The notes under the pieces are model-generated. The model did no database searches, was not told where the DNA came from, and saw nothing but the letters and a program-made list of their open reading frames with translations. 64,000 nucleotides of DNA from Brachybacterium ginsengisoli (GTDB lineage Bacteria > Actinomycetota > Actinomycetes > Actinomycetales > Dermabacteraceae), in contig NZ_CP023564.1 in assembly GCF_002407065.1 (NCBI RefSeq), positions 2,108,001 through 2,172,000 of the forward strand, written 5' to 3'. A program made the translations under genes and the position numbers. Of this stretch, positions 9,279-24,218 are shown piece after piece. Within the stretch, counting starts at the first letter, position 1. Each line of letters starts with the position of its first letter.

Positions 9279-10749
9279 TCACATTGTGACGGGCTTCTCG
9301 CCGGGGTCCACGGGTCGAGGCAGCGAGGTGCTCCCCATCAGGTGCTCGTCGACCGCCGCGGCGCACGAGCGTCCCTCGGCGATGGCCCACACGATCAGGC
9401 TCTGGCCTCGGGCGCAGTCGCCGGCGGTGAACACGCCCGGGACGTTCGTGGTCCAGTTCGCGTCGTGCACGATGTTGCCGCGTGAGGTCATCTCCACTCC
9501 GAGGGAGTCGAGCAGGCCCTCACTGCGCGCCGCGGTGAAGCCCATGGCGATGAGCACCAGCGTGGCGGGCAGCACCGTCTCGGTGCCCGGGGTGGGCACA
9601 CGGGCGCCGTCCACGTACTGGGTGCGGGCGACCCGCAGTCCGGTGACCGCGCCCGACTCGTCGACCTCGAAGCCGGTGGTCGAGGCGAGGTACGAGCGGT
9701 CGCCGCCCTCCTCATGGGCGGTGGAGACCTCGAACAGCACCGGATGCACCGGCCACGGCTGGCTCTCGTCGCGCTCGGAGGGCGGCTGGGTGCCGATCGC
9801 GAGAGTGGTCACCGAACGGGCGCCCTGGCGCAGCGCGGTGCCGAGGCAGTCGGCGCCGGTGTCGCCGCCGCCGATGATCACCACGTCCTTGCCCTCGGCG
9901 GAGATCGGGTCCTCGATCCAGTCGCCCTCCACGAGACGGTTCGCCTGGGTGAGGTAGTCCATGGCCGGGTGGACGCCGGTCGCCTCGCGGCCCGGCACGG
10001 TCAGCTCGCGGGGCACGCTCGCGCCGGTGGCGAGGACGACGGCGTCGAAGCGGGCGCGCAGCTCCTCCACGCCCAGGGCCCCCTCCCCCGTCCCGCCGAC
10101 ATCGATGCCGGTGCGGAAGCGGGTGCCCTCCTCGCGCATCTGCTGCAGGCGGCGCTCCACGTGGCGCTTCTCCAGCTTGAACTCGGGGATGCCGTAGCGC
10201 AGCAGGCCGCCGAGGCGGTCGTCGCGCTCCAGGACCACGACGGAGTGCCCGGCACGGGTGAGCTGCTGCGCGGTCGCGAGACCTGCAGGGCCCGAGCCCA
10301 CGACGGCGACGGAGCGGCCGGTCTGGCGGGTGGGGACGACGGGGCGCACCCAGTCCTCGTCGAAGGCGCGGTCGATGATCGAGACCTCGACGTTCTTGAT
10401 CGTCACCGGCGGCTGGTTGATGCCCAGCACGCAGCTCGACTCGCAGGGTGCCGGGCAGGCACGACCCGTGAACTCCGGGAAGTTGTTCGTGGCGTGGAGG
10501 CGCTCGCTCGCCTCCTGCCAGTCGTCGCGGTAGACCAGGTCGTTCCACTCCGGGATCAGGTTGCCCAGCGGGCAGCCCTGATGGCAGAAGGGGATGCCGC
10601 AGTTCATGCAGCGTCCCGCCTGCCGCGAGACGACGTTCAGGGTGCCCTTCTCCCGGGCCTCGTACACCTCGCGCCAGTCCATCAGGCGCAGCGGCACCGG
10701 CCGACGGGCGGGCAGCTCGCGATCTCGCTCGCGCAGGAATCCTCGCGGA

Positions 10750-10757
<8 letters not shown>
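9279..10757 (-). CDS. gltD: Glutamate synthase (NADPH) small subunit
   Basis: Passes electrons from NADPH to the large subunit in glutamate synthesis. The 492 residues include an N-terminal double 4Fe-4S region (CMNCGIPFCHQGCPLGN and CPAPCESSCVLG), an FAD-binding Rossmann fold (VAVVGSGPAGLATAQQL) and an NADPH-binding fold (VVIIGGGDTGADCLG). The ATG at 10757 starts MADPRGFL, preceded by GGAGG, and overlaps the 3' end of gltB by 8 bp, so translation of the two subunits is coupled. A longer open frame to 10796 lies inside gltB and is not needed. Confidence 0.97.
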
Positions 10758-15330
<4,573 letters not shown>

Positions 15331-15387
15331 GACGCAGTATGCCCTTCCGAGGGTGGCGGCCGGTGACGGGATGGTCGGTGCCGACCC

Positions 15388-15408
15388 GCGCCCCGCTCCG
15401 AGGGGCGC
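15388..15408 (-). terminator. Possible terminator between lgt and gltB
   Basis: A 7-bp perfect hairpin (GCGCCCC at 15388-15394, GGGGCGC at 15402-15408, 7-nt loop) 40 bp after the lgt stop. No T-run; could partly separate the trp-lgt message from gltBD. Confidence 0.4.
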
Positions 15409-15447
15409 CTCCCGTGGCGGCGATCTGCGTCGCGCGAGCGGGGGTCC

Positions 15448-16380
15448 CTAGGAGCCGGGTCCGGGGTCGAGGGCGGGGCCGGAGGGCGGGGTGCCGGACT
15501 TCTCGACCTCGTCCTCGTCGGGCGCGTTGCCCTCGGTCTGCGCGGGGAGCTCGAAGGAGCCGTCGGCCGCGACGACCTCGCCGCCGCGCTGCTGCTTGCG
15601 ATGGGTGAGCACGACGAACACCGCGATGCCGACGAGCGCCATCACGATCGCGACGAGGGTGTGGATGCGCAGCGGTCCGACCATCAGCACCGGCTCGGTG
15701 CGGATCGCGTCGATCCAGGCGCGGCCGGTGGAGTAGATCGCGACATAGGCCCAGAAGACCCGGCCGCCGGCCCACTGGTAGCGGCGGCTGAGCAGGAGCA
15801 GGATCGCGATGCCGACGAGGTTCCACAGCTGCTCGTAGAGGAACGTGGGGTGGTAGGTGCCGGGCTCGCAGCCGCCCAGGGTCTGGCCGTTGGTGACGCA
15901 GGTGACGTTCCATGCCCACCAGGTGTCCAGCGGCGGGCCGTAGAGCTCCTGGTTGAACCAGTTGCCGAACCGGCCCAGCACCTGCGCGATGAGGAGGGTC
16001 GGGGCGATGGTGTCCGCGAGCGCGGTGAAGGAGACGCCCTTGTGACGGGCCATCAGCCAGACCGCGAGCGCGCCGCCGGCGACCCCGCCGTAGATCGCGA
16101 GACCGCCCTGCCAGATGTAGAGCACCGCGAGCGGATCGCCGCCGGGGCCGAAGAACGGCTCCGGCGAGGTGAGGACGTGCCAGATGCGGGAGCCGACGAT
16201 GCCGGCGACCACCGCGACGAAGACGATGTCGAACAGGGTGTCCCCATCGCCGCCTCGCGCCTCCCACCGCTTGGTCGCCCACCACATCGCCACGGCGATC
16301 CCCGAGAGAATGCACAGGGCGTAGAAGTGGATCGTCAGCGGACCGAGGGAGATCGCGGAGATGGACGGGCTGGGGATCAT
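15448..16380 (-). CDS. lgt: Prolipoprotein diacylglyceryl transferase
   Basis: Integral membrane enzyme that attaches diacylglycerol from phosphatidylglycerol to the lipobox cysteine of prolipoproteins. The 310 residues form about seven membrane helices with the signature GRFGNWFNQELYG at about 136-148. The short N-terminal segment PLTIHFYALCILSGI is also typical. A charged, acidic tail of about 45 residues follows the last helix, usual in actinobacterial Lgt. It starts 13 bp after trpA, so it is very likely co-transcribed with the trp genes; this trp-lgt linkage is conserved in Micrococcales and has no known metabolic reason. Confidence 0.96.
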   Translation of the reverse strand: MIPSPSISAISLGPLTIHFYALCILSGIAVAMWWATKRWEARGGDGDTLFDIVFVAVVAGIVGSRIWHVLTSPEPFFGPGGDPLAVLYIWQGGLAIYGGVAGGALAVWLMARHKGVSFTALADTIAPTLLIAQVLGRFGNWFNQELYGPPLDTWWAWNVTCVTNGQTLGGCEPGTYHPTFLYEQLWNLVGIAILLLLSRRYQWAGGRVFWAYVAIYSTGRAWIDAIRTEPVLMVGPLRIHTLVAIVMALVGIAVFVVLTHRKQQRGGEVVAADGSFELPAQTEGNAPDEDEVEKSGTPPSGPALDPGPGS

Positions 16381-16393
16381 GTCCGTCCTCCGC

Positions 16394-17227
16394 TCAGGTC
16401 TGGGTGCGGGCGCGCTCTACGCCGGCCCGCAGGTCATCGGCCACCGCCGCGAGGGCGGTGCGGGCAGCCGCGTCGTCGCCCTCGTTCTCGAGGAGCGCAC
16501 GCACGAAGGCGGACCCGACGATCACTCCATCAGCGTACGCGCCGACCTGCGATGCCTGTTCACCGTTCGAGACGCCCAGTCCGACGCAGACGTTCTTCGC
16601 CCCGGCCAGGCGCGTGCGCTCCACCAGGCCCTCCGTAGCCGCTGAGACGCTCGCGCGGGTCCCGGTGACCCCCATGGTGCTGGCCGCGTAGACGAACCCG
16701 CGTGTGTGGGAGACCACATGCTGGAGACGGTCGCGGGGAGAGCTCGGCGCGACCAGGAACACCCGGTCCACGCCGTGACGATCGCTCGCCGCGATCCAGT
16801 CCGCGCCCTCGTCGGGGATGAGATCCGGCGTGATCACCCCGGCGCCGCCCGCGGCCGCGAGATCGCGCGCGAAGGCGTCGGGCCCGTAGGCGAGGATCGG
16901 GTTCCAGTAGCTCATCACGAGGATCGCCGCGCCCCGACCGGAGAGCGCCTCGACGGCCTCGAGCACGTGCCGGGTCCGAGTGCCGCCGGCCAGCGAGGCG
17001 GAGGCCGCCTGCTGGATGACCGCGCCGTCCATCACCGGATCGGAGTACGGCAGGCCGAGCTCGATCATGTCGGCGCCGTGGTCGATGAGGATGCGGGCGG
17101 CCTCGATCGAGCGCTCCAGGTCGGGATAGCCCACGGGCAGGTAGGCGATCAGCGCCGCACGGTTCTCGGAGCGGGCGCGGTCCAGGACCTCGTCGGCGCG
17201 CAGCCGGACGGTGTCGGCGGTGGTCAT
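16394..17227 (-). CDS. trpA: Tryptophan synthase alpha chain
   Basis: Cleaves indole-3-glycerol phosphate to indole and glyceraldehyde 3-phosphate; indole is channelled to TrpB. The 277-residue TIM barrel shows the catalytic pair Glu56 and Asp67 in [15 protein letters not shown], plus the phosphate-binding [12 protein letters not shown] region and GVIVGSAFV. The ATG at 17227 overlaps the trpB stop by 4 bp (ATGA), showing translational coupling. Confidence 0.97.
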   Translation of the reverse strand: MTTADTVRLRADEVLDRARSENRAALIAYLPVGYPDLERSIEAARILIDHGADMIELGLPYSDPVMDGAVIQQAASASLAGGTRTRHVLEAVEALSGRGAAILVMSYWNPILAYGPDAFARDLAAAGGAGVITPDLIPDEGADWIAASDRHGVDRVFLVAPSSPRDRLQHVVSHTRGFVYAASTMGVTGTRASVSAATEGLVERTRLAGAKNVCVGLGVSNGEQASQVGAYADGVIVGSAFVRALLENEGDDAAARTALAAVADDLRAGVERARTQT

Positions 17228-18615
17228 CGGGTCTCCTCGTCGGTCGCTGCGGTCCCGTCCATGGCCTGCTCGGGCCGACGGACCGCCGGTTCGGGGCTGG
17301 TGGCGCGGGCGGCGGCCCGCAGCGCCGACAGGTCGGCGCGGGCGGGCTCGTCGCCCACCAGTCCGAACCACTGCGAGGCGGTGTCCACGTCCTTGTCGCC
17401 GCGGCCGGAGAGGCTCACCAGGATCACGGCGTCCTCCCCCAGCTCGCGGCCGAGCTGGAGAGCGCCGGCGAGGGCGTGGGCCGACTCGATCGCGGGCATG
17501 ATGCCCTCGGTCATCGACAACAGCGCGAAGGCCTCCATCGCGGGCTCGTCGTCGACCGCGCGGTACTCGGCGCGGCCGATGTCTGCGAGCCAGGCGTGCT
17601 CGGGACCCACGCTGGGATAGTCCAGTCCCGCGGAGACCGAGTGGGACTCGATCGTCTGGCCGTCCTCGTCCTGCATCACGAAGCTCCGGGCGCCGTGCAG
17701 CACGCCGGCGCTGCCCCCGGTGATGGTCGCCGAGTGGCGGCCCGAGGAGATGCCGTCGCCGCCGGCCTCGCAGCCCACCAGGCGCACCAGCGGATCGGTG
17801 TCGTCGAGGAAGGCGTGGAAGATGCCCATCGCGTTGGAGCCGCCGCCCACGCAGGCGACGACCGCGTCGGGCAGGCGCCCCACCCGCTCGAGGGTCTGAG
17901 CACGGGCCTCCTCGCCGATGATGCGATGGAAGTCGCGCACCATGGCCGGGAAGGGGTGGGGCCCGGCGACCGTGCCCAGCAGGTAGTGGGTGGTCTCGAC
18001 GTTGGCCACCCAGTCGCGGAAGGCCTCGTTGATCGCGTCCTTGAGGGTGCGTGATCCCTGCGTCACCGCGACGACCTCGGCGCCCAGCAGGCGCATGCGC
18101 GCCACGTTGAGGGCCTGCCGTTCGGTGTCCTGCTCCCCCATGTAGATGGTGCAGTCCAGGCCGAACAGCGCCGCCGCGGTGGCGGTGGCGACGCCGTGCT
18201 GCCCGGCGCCGGTCTCGGCGATGACGCGGGTCTTGCCCATGCGCCTGGTCAGCAGCGCCTGGCCGAGCACGTTGTTGATCTTGTGGCTGCCGGTGTGGTT
18301 GAGATCCTCGCGCTTGAGGAGGATGCGGGCGCCGCCGGCGAGCTGGGAGAAGCGCGGGGCCTCGGAGAGCAGGGACGGACGGCCCGTGTACTCGGCGGCC
18401 AGACGGCGCAGCTCCGTGGTGAACTCCGGGTCGATGAGCGCCTTCTCGTAGCACTCGGTGAGCTCGTCGAGCGCCGGGACCAGCGCCTCGGGCAGGAAAC
18501 GACCGCCGAAGTCGCCGAAGTAGGGCCCGGCCTCGGAGCGCAGCTCCGAGGTGGGACGGGTGAGGTCCTGGAGGACCGGATCGCCGGTGACGCGATCGGT
18601 GTCGGGGCTGCTCAT
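17224..18615 (-). CDS. trpB: Tryptophan synthase beta chain
   Basis: PLP enzyme that condenses indole with serine to give tryptophan. The 463 residues contain the cofactor lysine in HTGSHKINN (Lys112), the catalytic Glu region [14 protein letters not shown], and the phosphate loop GGGSNAMG. It has the usual N-terminal [16 protein letters not shown] of TrpB1. A C-terminal extension of about 30 residues carries no recognised motif. It overlaps trpC upstream and trpA downstream by 4 bp each. Confidence 0.98.
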   Translation of the reverse strand: MSSPDTDRVTGDPVLQDLTRPTSELRSEAGPYFGDFGGRFLPEALVPALDELTECYEKALIDPEFTTELRRLAAEYTGRPSLLSEAPRFSQLAGGARILLKREDLNHTGSHKINNVLGQALLTRRMGKTRVIAETGAGQHGVATATAAALFGLDCTIYMGEQDTERQALNVARMRLLGAEVVAVTQGSRTLKDAINEAFRDWVANVETTHYLLGTVAGPHPFPAMVRDFHRIIGEEARAQTLERVGRLPDAVVACVGGGSNAMGIFHAFLDDTDPLVRLVGCEAGGDGISSGRHSATITGGSAGVLHGARSFVMQDEDGQTIESHSVSAGLDYPSVGPEHAWLADIGRAEYRAVDDEPAMEAFALLSMTEGIMPAIESAHALAGALQLGRELGEDAVILVSLSGRGDKDVDTASQWFGLVGDEPARADLSALRAAARATSPEPAVRRPEQAMDGTAATDEETR

Positions 18616-19445
18616 GCCTGAGCTCCTTCCGGGAGGGTGCGGCCGCGGCGGGCGACACGGCGGTACGAGCTGACGGCGGCGGCGGGGTCGCCGGAGGTGA
18701 CCAGGGCCTCGCCCACCAGGACCGCGTCGGCGCCCGCACGGGAGTAGGCCTCCACGTCGTCGACGGAGAGGACGGCGGACTCGCCGATCGCGAGCGGGCC
18801 GGCGGGGATGCTGGTCAGAAGGTCCGCGGCGCGGTCGAGATCCACGCTGAGGTCCTTGAGGTTGCGGGCGTTGACCCCGATGAGGCCGGCTCCGAGGTCG
18901 AGGGCGCGCTCGAGCTCCTGCGGGGTGTGGGTCTCCACGAGGGCCTGCATGCCGAGTCCGGTGATGAGGTCGTCCAGGTCGCGCAGCTGCGCGTCGTCGA
19001 GGGCGGCGACGATCAGCAGCACCAGGTCGGCGCCGTGGGCGCGGGCCTCGAGCACCTGGTAGGGCTCGACCACGAAGTCCTTGCGCAGCACGGGAACGTC
19101 GACCCGGGCGCGGACCGCGTCCAGATCGGCGAGGCTGCCGCGGAAGCGGCGCTGCTCGGTGAGCACGCTGATGGCGGAGGCGCCGGAGTCCGCGTAGATC
19201 CCGGCCAGCTCAGCCGGCTCGGGGATCTCCGCGAGGGCTCCCTTGGACGGACTGGCGCGCTTCACCTCGGCGATCAGGCCCATCGTGGTGCCGTCGCCGC
19301 GCAGATGGGCCGCGGCGTCCAGCGCCCCCGGCGCCGCCTCGGCCAGGCGCGCGATCTCGGCATCGGGCACGGCGGCGCGTCGAGGAGCGAGGTCCTCCCG
19401 CACTCCGGCGATGATCTCGTCGAGGACGGTTCCGGTGGTGGTCAC
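18612..19445 (-). CDS. trpC: Indole-3-glycerol phosphate synthase
   Basis: Converts carboxyphenylaminodeoxyribulose phosphate to indole-3-glycerol phosphate. The 277-residue single-domain barrel carries [11 protein letters not shown] (catalytic Lys), [27 protein letters not shown] and AIGESAV. The open frame runs upstream through the neighbouring gene, but an AGGAGG box (19451-19456) 5 nt before the GTG at 19443-19445 fixes the start. TrpD and a separate TrpF are not in this window; in actinobacteria the TrpF step is normally done by PriA. Confidence 0.97.
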   Translation of the reverse strand: MTTTGTVLDEIIAGVREDLAPRRAAVPDAEIARLAEAAPGALDAAAHLRGDGTTMGLIAEVKRASPSKGALAEIPEPAELAGIYADSGASAISVLTEQRRFRGSLADLDAVRARVDVPVLRKDFVVEPYQVLEARAHGADLVLLIVAALDDAQLRDLDDLITGLGMQALVETHTPQELERALDLGAGLIGVNARNLKDLSVDLDRAADLLTSIPAGPLAIGESAVLSVDDVEAYSRAGADAVLVGEALVTSGDPAAAVSSYRRVARRGRTLPEGAQA

Positions 19446-19513
19446 ACAGGCCTCCTGCAGCAGGGGGACGGGGAGGCGCCGCACGGGCGCCGCCGGGGAC
19501 GTCGGACGGGCGT

Positions 19514-19981
19514 TCAGGCGCCGACGTAGGAGATCGGTGCCAGGAACCAGAACATCGGCAGGTTCCTCAGCACGGCGTAGAGGACGACGATGCCTACCAG
19601 GACCAGCAGCACGGTCCGCGACGGCATCAGGTCGGTGCGCAGTCCGCGCCGGAGCCGCACGGCCCAGACGACCAGTCCGATGGCGGTCAGCGGGATCGCG
19701 ATGGTCACCAGGGCGTTGCTGCGCAGTGCGAGCAGCAGGTCCCCGGCGAGCAGGGCGTGCACGGAGCGGATCGCGCCGCAGCCGGGGCAGTCCAGTCCGG
19801 TGAGCCGGTGCAGGATGCACAGCGGGATGTCGGTGCGGAACGGGTCGAAGACCAGCTGCACGAGCAGTGCGACGGCGAGCCCGGAGGCGCCGATCGCGAC
19901 GGGGAGCAGGAACCGGCGCGGTCCGGGGACGGAGCCGAGGGCCACGGCCGCGCCGTGGTCCTCGCGCGCCGTCGAGGTCAC
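19514..19981 (-). CDS. DUF2752-family membrane protein in the trp operon
   Basis: A 155-residue integral membrane protein with about four hydrophobic helices. The DUF2752 signature [19 protein letters not shown] lies between helices 1 and 2, followed by a basic loop. Biochemical function is unknown in the family. It overlaps the preceding small membrane protein by 4 bp and is 68 bp from trpC, so it belongs to the trp transcription unit. Linkage of this family with trpC and trp-associated membrane proteins recurs in actinomycetes. The paired Cys could bind metal or be redox-active; that is a guess. Confidence 0.85.
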   Translation of the reverse strand: MTSTAREDHGAAVALGSVPGPRRFLLPVAIGASGLAVALLVQLVFDPFRTDIPLCILHRLTGLDCPGCGAIRSVHALLAGDLLLALRSNALVTIAIPLTAIGLVVWAVRLRRGLRTDLMPSRTVLLVLVGIVVLYAVLRNLPMFWFLAPISYVGA

Positions 19982-20292
19982 CGCGCGTCGGCCTCTGCGG
20001 GCCGCTCGGAGCGCGCGTTGCTGTCGGCGCTGCCCTCGGCGGTCGCGGCGGCCTGCGCCATGCCATAGCGACGGGGCTGGCCGAGGCCCGCCACCGACAG
20101 CACCACGCCGAGGATCAGGGCGAGCAGCACGACGGCGGCGCCGATCCAGATGAGGATGCTCAGGCTCGAGACGACCATGCCGATGCCGATGCCGAGCGAG
20201 CCGAGCACGATGCCGAGGTTCATGGTCCAGGCCGCGACGGTCTTGCCCTCGTTGTGGTGGGGCGGCGGCGGCACGGTGTAGGTCTTCGGCAT
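19978..20292 (-). CDS. Small two-helix membrane protein (HGxxE/HGH-like) of the trp cluster
   Basis: A 104-residue protein with a Pro/His-rich start ([18 protein letters not shown]), two long hydrophobic helices (about 22-42 and 46-70) and a charged Ala/Glu tail. The [10 protein letters not shown] block resembles the HG...PAAWTG small membrane proteins found between trpE and trpC in many actinomycetes. No enzymatic motif is present and function is unknown. The ATG at 20292 is preceded by GGAGAAGG. It overlaps the DUF2752 gene by 4 bp and follows the next upstream gene by 111 bp. Confidence 0.75.
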   Translation of the reverse strand: MPKTYTVPPPPHHNEGKTVAAWTMNLGIVLGSLGIGIGMVVSSLSILIWIGAAVVLLALILGVVLSVAGLGQPRRYGMAQAAATAEGSADSNARSERPAEADAR

Positions 20293-20403
20293 GATCCTTC
20301 TCCAGTCAGGGTCCCGGTCCAGGCCATTGTGCCACGCCGCCCGCCCCGCGGCGGCGCACCGTCCGCCGGGCCGGGCGCGGTGCCGCGGCCCAGGTGAGCG
20401 GCA

Positions 20404-21036
20404 TCACCGGGAGGGAGGCGTCGACTCCGGTGCGGAGGGGTCCTCGAGGCTCGGATCCTCGCCGCGGGTGAGCGCGTCCCAGGCCGCCGCAGGGTCCTCG
20501 GAGGGATCTGCGGCGACGGTGACGGCGGCGCTGCGGTAGCGGTCCCGGCGCGGCCAGCTCCCTCCGGCGAGCAGCACCAGCACGCCGATCGCGGCGACCA
20601 CGAGCGCGGGTGCCAGGGTGAGCAGCGGCCACGACGTCGCGTCGGCCGCGACCGTCGATCCCGCGACGCCGGTGCTCGAGGTGAGGGCGGAGGTCGCCGA
20701 GCTCACGGCGTCGCGATGGACCGCGAGCGCCGCCAGAGCGGCACCGATCCCGGTCAGGATCAGCACCGGACCGGTGAGGAAGCGCAGCCAGACCGAGGAC
20801 AGCGAGGTCGCGAGGGAGGCGGCGATCGCCACGAGGGCGAGGGCGAGCACCTCCGGGGCCGCGTCCGCTCCGGACACGGCGACCTGCTGGACGGTGCCCG
20901 TGAGGTCGGGGCCCGAGGCCTGCACCCAGGTGGTCCGGGAGGTGCCGGCCAGCAGCGCGGAGAACGCGGTGCCGGCGAGCACGACCGTGCGTCGGCCGAG
21001 CAGACGGCGACGCGGGGCGGGAGCGGTGCCGGTCAT
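20404..21036 (-). CDS. Trp-operon-associated membrane protein (TIGR02234/Trp_oprn_chp family)
   Basis: A 210-residue protein with about four membrane helices and a disordered acidic, Pro/Glu-rich C-terminal tail. Its position directly after trpE, with a 4-bp overlap, and its pattern (Arg-rich start RRRLLGRRTVVLAGTAFSALL, then TWVQASGPDLTG) match the tryptophan-associated transmembrane protein found only in actinobacterial trp operons. Role unknown; a transport or membrane-anchoring role has been supposed from the linkage alone. Confidence 0.8.
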   Translation of the reverse strand: MTGTAPAPRRRLLGRRTVVLAGTAFSALLAGTSRTTWVQASGPDLTGTVQQVAVSGADAAPEVLALALVAIAASLATSLSSVWLRFLTGPVLILTGIGAALAALAVHRDAVSSATSALTSSTGVAGSTVAADATSWPLLTLAPALVVAAIGVLVLLAGGSWPRRDRYRSAAVTVAADPSEDPAAAWDALTRGEDPSLEDPSAPESTPPSR

Positions 21037-22625
21037 GCCGGACGCAGCGTGTCGGCGGTGGCTGCGGCCCGGAGCGCCGCGGCCGCCTTCGACTGGGTCT
21101 CGCGGTGCTCCATGGTCGCGTCGGAGTCGGCGACCACTCCCCCGCCGGCCTGCACATGGGCGGTGCCGTCCTTGATGACGGCGGTGCGGATCGCGATCGC
21201 CATGTCCATGTCCCCGGCGAAGTCGAAGTAGCCCACGGTGCCGCCGTAGACGCCGCGCCGCACGGGTTCGAGCCGGTCGATGATCCGCATCGCGGAGGGC
21301 TTCGGGGCTCCCGAGAGGGTGCCGGCCGGGAAGGTGGCCCGCAGCGCGTCGTACGCCTCGACGTCCTCGCGCAGACGCCCGGTGACGGTGGAGACGATGT
21401 GCTGGATGTGGGAGAAGCGCTCGAGATGCATGAAGTCGCGCACCACCACCGTTCCCGGGGCGCAGAACTTCTGCAGATCGTTGCGGGCGAGGTCGACGAG
21501 CATGAGGTGCTCGGAGCGCTCCTTGGGATCGGCGAGCAGCTCGGCGCCCAGGCGCTCGTCCTCCTCCGGAGTGGCTCCGCGCGGCCGCGACCCCGCGATC
21601 GGATGCGTGGTGGCGGTGCTCCCGTGGACGCTGACCAGCGACTCCGGGCTGGCGCCGACCACATCGATCGGCTCGCCGTCGGCGTCGACGGTGCGCAGCA
21701 GGTACATGTACGGGCTGGGGTTCATGCGTCGCAGCACCCGATACACGTCCAGCGGGTCCGCGGCGACCGGCAGGGAGAACCGCTGCGAGGGCACCACCTG
21801 GAAGATCTCGCCGTCGATGATGTCGCGCACCGCCTCGTGGACGGCCCGCTCGTACTCGAGCTGAGAGGTGCGCGCCTTGGGCTCGACCTCGCGCACCGTC
21901 TCGTACACGACCGGGCCGCTGCGGAGCGGTGTGCGCAGGCGCTCGCGCATCGTCTCCAGACGGGCCAGGGCGTCGTCGTAGGCGGCGTCGACCCCGTCAT
22001 CGGTGGCGTTGAGGTTCAGGGCGTTGGCGACGAGCACCACCGTGGAGTCGTGCGCGTCATGGACCACCACGTCCTGGGCCAGCAGCATCGAGAGGTCCGG
22101 CAGGCCGATCTCGTCCGGCGGCGAGTCCTCGAGCTTCTCCCAGTGGCGCACCGCGTCGTAGGCGACGAAGCCGACCATCCCACCGGAGAACGGCGGCAGG
22201 TGGGGCTGGCGGGCGGCGCGGAAGGCGCTGGTGACCGCGCGCAGCGCCTCGACGGGGCTGCCCGAGGTGGGAACGCCCGAGGGGACGTCCCCGCGCCAGT
22301 GCGCCTCGCCGTCGCGCTCGGTGAGCACGGCGCGGGCACGGGTGCCGATGATCGACCAGCGAGAGGCCTCGCCCTCTCCGGCGGACTCGAGCAGGAAGGT
22401 GCCGCGGGTCCCGCCGTCCGCGGTCAGCCGGCGGTACAGGGAGACGGGGGTGTCCTCGTCGGCCAGCAGCCGCACGCTGACGGGCACCACGCGCTGACGA
22501 GCGGCGAGAGCGCGGAAGGTCTCCCGGTCGGGCACGACGACGCCCAGCGCGTCGCCCTCCCGGCCGCCCACCTGCTCGGGGTAGGCCTCGGCGCCGGGGC
22601 TCGAGGGCGTGGTGGGATCGGTCAT
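21033..22625 (-). CDS. trpE: Anthranilate synthase component I
   Basis: Makes anthranilate from chorismate, taking ammonia from a separate TrpG that is not in this window. The 530 residues include the chorismate-binding domain motifs [15 protein letters not shown], the start of [48 protein letters not shown] and the C-terminal [11 protein letters not shown]. The N-terminal region [21 protein letters not shown] carries the tryptophan-feedback site of the family (LLES). The ATG overlaps the hisI stop by 4 bp (ATGA). No leader-peptide attenuator can precede it because it is internal to an operon. Confidence 0.97.
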   Translation of the reverse strand: MTDPTTPSSPGAEAYPEQVGGREGDALGVVVPDRETFRALAARQRVVPVSVRLLADEDTPVSLYRRLTADGGTRGTFLLESAGEGEASRWSIIGTRARAVLTERDGEAHWRGDVPSGVPTSGSPVEALRAVTSAFRAARQPHLPPFSGGMVGFVAYDAVRHWEKLEDSPPDEIGLPDLSMLLAQDVVVHDAHDSTVVLVANALNLNATDDGVDAAYDDALARLETMRERLRTPLRSGPVVYETVREVEPKARTSQLEYERAVHEAVRDIIDGEIFQVVPSQRFSLPVAADPLDVYRVLRRMNPSPYMYLLRTVDADGEPIDVVGASPESLVSVHGSTATTHPIAGSRPRGATPEEDERLGAELLADPKERSEHLMLVDLARNDLQKFCAPGTVVVRDFMHLERFSHIQHIVSTVTGRLREDVEAYDALRATFPAGTLSGAPKPSAMRIIDRLEPVRRGVYGGTVGYFDFAGDMDMAIAIRTAVIKDGTAHVQAGGGVVADSDATMEHRETQSKAAAALRAAATADTLRPA

Positions 22626-23008
22626 GCGGTGCGCTCCGTGGTGGGAAGGACGACGGCGTCGAGGTCGCCGCCGTCGAAGCAGGTGTCGGTGCCGCGATGG
22701 CAGGCGGCGCCGACCTGGTCGACGCGGACCAGCAGCGTGTCGCCGTCGCAGTCCAGGGCGACGGAGCGCACGAACTGCACGTGGCCGCTCGTGTCGCCCT
22801 TGCGCCAGTACTCGCTGCGGGAGCGGGACCAGTAGGTGACGCGGCCGGAGGTCAGCGTGCGACGCAGCGCCTCGTCGTCCATCCAGCCCACCATCAGCAC
22901 GCGGCCATCGGTCGCATCCTGCACGACGGCGGTGATCAGTCCCGCCTCGTCGTGCTTGAGGCGGGCGAGGAGATCAGGGTCCAGGGCGGGGGCATCGGAG
23001 GCGGTCAC
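22622..23008 (-). CDS. hisI: Phosphoribosyl-AMP cyclohydrolase
   Basis: Third step of histidine synthesis: zinc-dependent opening of the PR-AMP purine ring. The 128-residue protein shows the metal and active-site motifs [18 protein letters not shown] and the C-terminal [26 protein letters not shown] cut in two: metal ligands in DCDGD and the Cys/His of ACHRGTDTC. It is the monofunctional form without HisE. The GTG start at 23008 overlaps the metK stop by 4 bp. A longer frame to 23050 lies within metK. Confidence 0.96.
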   Translation of the reverse strand: MTASDAPALDPDLLARLKHDEAGLITAVVQDATDGRVLMVGWMDDEALRRTLTSGRVTYWSRSRSEYWRKGDTSGHVQFVRSVALDCDGDTLLVRVDQVGAACHRGTDTCFDGGDLDAVVLPTTERTA

Positions 23009-24213
23009 AGTGCGCGCTCCAGCTCCCCGGCGCGGTCCGTGCGCTCCCACGTGAACTCCGGCAGCTCGCGGCCGAAGTGGCCGTGCACCGAGGTCAGGGC
23101 GTAGATGGGGCGCAGCAGGTCGAGGGCGTCGATCAGCGCGGCCGGGCGCAGGTCGAAGACCTTCCGCACGGCGGCCGCGATCTGGTGCGAGGGGACGCGG
23201 CCGGTGCCGAAGGTCTCGACGTACAGGCCCACCGGCTCGGCGACGCCGATGGCGTAGGCGACCTGCACCTCGCAGCGGTCCGCGAGTCCCGCCGCGACGA
23301 TGTTCTTGGCGACCCAGCGCATCGCGTAGGCGCCCGAACGGTCCACCTTCGAGGGGTCCTTCCCGGAGAACGCGCCGCCGCCGTGGCGGGCCATGCCGCC
23401 GTACGTGTCGACGATGATCTTGCGACCGGTCAGGCCGGCATCGCCCTTGGGGCCGCCCAGCACGAAGCGGCCCGAGGGGTTGATGTGGGTGGTGACCGAG
23501 GAGGTGTCCAGGCCCAGGTTCTCGAGGCCCTCGAGCACCGGGGCGATGACCACCTTCGAGATCGCCGGTGCGAGCTGGCTGAGCAGGTCCACCTCGTCGC
23601 TGTGCTGGGTGGAGACGACGACCGCGTCGACGCTGCGCGCCACGCCGTCCTCGTCGTAGCCGATCGAGACCTGGGTCTTGCCGTCCGGGCGCAGGTACGG
23701 GAGCACGCCGTCGCGGCGGGCGGCGGAGAGGTTCGCGGTCAGCCGGTGCGCGGCGTGGATCGGCAGCGGCATCAGCTCGGGGGTGTCCCGGCAGGCGTAG
23801 CCGAACATGAGGCCCTGGTCGCCGGCGCCGAGCTTCGAGAAGGCCCCGGCGGCGAGGTCGCCGCGCGCCTCGAAGGAGGTGTCGACCCCCTGGGCGATGT
23901 CCGGCGACTGAGCCCCGATGGAGACCTCGATGCCGCAGGAGTCCGCGTCGAAGCCCTTGTCGGAGGAGTCATAGCCGATCTCGCGGATCACGTCGCGCAC
24001 GATGGTGGCGACGTCGGTGTATCCGGTGGTGCGGACCTCTCCGGCGACATGGACCAGTCCGGTGGTCACCATGGTCTCCACGGCCACGCGGGCATCGCGG
24101 TCCTGGGCCAGGAGGTCGTCGAGGATCGCGTCGGAGATCTGGTCGCAGATCTTGTCGGGGTGGCCTTCGGTGACCGATTCGGACGTGAAGGTGCGCAGCT
24201 CGCTGGAGGTCAT
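23005..24213 (-). CDS. metK: S-adenosylmethionine synthetase
   Basis: Forms S-adenosylmethionine from methionine and ATP. The 402 residues carry [21 protein letters not shown] split across the N-terminus (ATP and metal contacts in GHPDK), the methionine loop region [12 protein letters not shown] and the P-loop-like [16 protein letters not shown]. It starts 5 bp after coaBC, and rpoZ-coaBC-metK order is usual in actinomycetes; here hisI and trpE follow instead of priA. No SAM-sensing riboswitch is visible upstream, as expected for an internal operon gene. Confidence 0.98.
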   Translation of the reverse strand: MTSSELRTFTSESVTEGHPDKICDQISDAILDDLLAQDRDARVAVETMVTTGLVHVAGEVRTTGYTDVATIVRDVIREIGYDSSDKGFDADSCGIEVSIGAQSPDIAQGVDTSFEARGDLAAGAFSKLGAGDQGLMFGYACRDTPELMPLPIHAAHRLTANLSAARRDGVLPYLRPDGKTQVSIGYDEDGVARSVDAVVVSTQHSDEVDLLSQLAPAISKVVIAPVLEGLENLGLDTSSVTTHINPSGRFVLGGPKGDAGLTGRKIIVDTYGGMARHGGGAFSGKDPSKVDRSGAYAMRWVAKNIVAAGLADRCEVQVAYAIGVAEPVGLYVETFGTGRVPSHQIAAAVRKVFDLRPAALIDALDLLRPIYALTSVHGHFGRELPEFTWERTDRAGELERAL

Positions 24214-24218
24214 GGTGA

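Noticed and set aside
9279..9289. TCACA-T-TGTGA palindrome at the gltD stop, resembling a CRP half-site pair
   Set aside because: CRP-family sites are TGTGA-N6-TCACA; here the arms are reversed and only 1 nt apart, and the site is at a gene end.
22600..22700. Possible trp attenuator before trpE
   Set aside because: trpE starts within the hisI stop codon; there is no room for a leader peptide or terminator hairpin.
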